This document shows positions 13,887 to 14,400 of a DNA stretch of 14,400 nucleotides, one piece after another. Where the stretch lies: assembly GCA_900321525.1 (NCBI GenBank), contig ONWL01000014.1, positions 1 through 14,400 of the forward strand, read 5' to 3'. The notes beneath the pieces were generated by a model. That model did not search any database. It was not told where the DNA came from and saw only the letters and a list, made by a program, of their open reading frames with translations. Position 1 is the first letter of the stretch. The number at the start of each line of letters is the position of its first letter. The DNA is from an uncultured Eubacteriales bacterium (GTDB lineage: Bacteria; Bacillota; Clostridia; Lachnospirales; Lachnospiraceae). Both the position numbers and the translations under genes were made by a program.

Positions 13887-14028
13887 TTACTGTTTTCTTA
13901 CAAAGCTTCCTTTTTTCGACAAATTTCCTGTGATTTTGCAGGGTTCCTATACCAGTCCTCTACATAAATCTACATATCTCTTCTGTTTTCCACAAATTTC
14001 CAGGAATCCTGAAACCACATATCCACTT

Positions 14029-14400
14029 TCACCGGGTGATCCACTTCCACACGGCCTCTGCATCATCTGCAATCCCGGCAGCATCCAGCGTCTCAAGGAG
14101 GCTTCGCTCCCGAAATCCCCAGCTGACCAACAGACAGTCTAATCCTGCATTGGCGGCGGTCTGGCGGTCCACTTCGGAATCCCCGATATACAATGCCTCT
14201 GCCTTTGCACTGCCAAGCTGCTGCAATGCCAGCTCTACCATGTCCGGTGCCGGTTTCTTGCGGATTCCTTCCGCTTCCCGCTCGCCAATGGCCACTGTGA
14301 TCACATCTGCAAAATACAGTTCCCGCAGCGCTTCCACTGCCGGATGGGCTTTGTTGGATACGATGGCCAGGGAAAAGCCGGCTTCCTTTAACCAAAGCAG
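14029..14400 (-). CDS. HAD-superfamily hydrolase, phosphoglycolate-phosphatase-like (partial, 5' end outside window)
   Basis: The C-terminal 123 residues of a haloacid-dehalogenase-fold phosphatase; the frame is open through the right edge. Visible motifs are motif II in LAIVSNKAH (Ser), the motif III lysine in RKKPAPDMVELAL, and motif IV in ALYIGDSEVDRQTAANAG, whose acidic residues bind magnesium. The VSWGFR segment after motif IV is common in phosphoglycolate phosphatase and pyrophosphatase-type members. The catalytic DxDGT motif would lie outside the window. It ends 142 bp before the predicted exporter promoter, so it is probably a separate transcription unit. Substrate not predictable. 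Confidence 0.85.
   Translation of the reverse strand: MLWLKEAGFSLAIVSNKAHPAVEALRELYFADVITVAIGEREAEGIRKKPAPDMVELALQQLGSAKAEALYIGDSEVDRQTAANAGLDCLLVSWGFRERSLLETLDAAGIADDAEAVWKWITR

Overview
The window looks like a chromosomal segment of a Gram-positive Clostridia bacterium, most likely Lachnospiraceae. That is an inference from the gene types (PPi-type phosphofructokinase, a cytosolic BMP-domain protein, a DUF815 ATPase, a NatA/NatB-type exporter with two unlike permeases), strong AGGAGG-type ribosome binding sites and moderate GC content. No rRNA, tRNA, CRISPR array or complete insertion sequence was found.

Layout. (1) 227-1471, minus: pyrophosphate-type phosphofructokinase, with its own promoter and a leader made of a repeat copy. 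(2) 1812-5755, plus: a probable four-gene unit of XRE regulator, cytosolic ParB-like/BMP-domain fusion, metallophosphoesterase with an altered first motif, and AEC-family transporter. (3) 5765-8288, minus: queuosine precursor genes queD-queE-queC-queF, whose product is preQ1. They are preceded by a consensus-like promoter, a candidate preQ1-I aptamer and an intrinsic terminator. (4) 8581-9900, minus: DUF815 AAA+ ATPase. (5) 10029-13753, minus: ABC exporter with one ATPase (natA-like) and two ABC-2 permeases, preceded by a promoter and a structured leader. (6) 14029-14400, minus: the C-terminal part of a HAD-family phosphatase that runs off the right edge.

Genes working together. QueD, QueE, QueC and QueF convert dihydroneopterin triphosphate to preQ1, and the leader suggests feedback attenuation by preQ1. 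The three exporter genes form one coupled operon. The XRE/BMP-fusion/phosphoesterase/transporter group has the form of an intracellular sensing module; its ligand and output are unknown.

The most striking non-coding signal is an undescribed-looking palindromic repeat with about 15-bp terminal inverted repeats (core ATTGCGAAAC). It occurs three times: upstream of the phosphofructokinase, between queE and queC, and between the second permease and the DUF815 gene. All three copies have the same orientation and end 27-36 nt before the start codon of the next gene. The middle copy carries a further nested palindrome.
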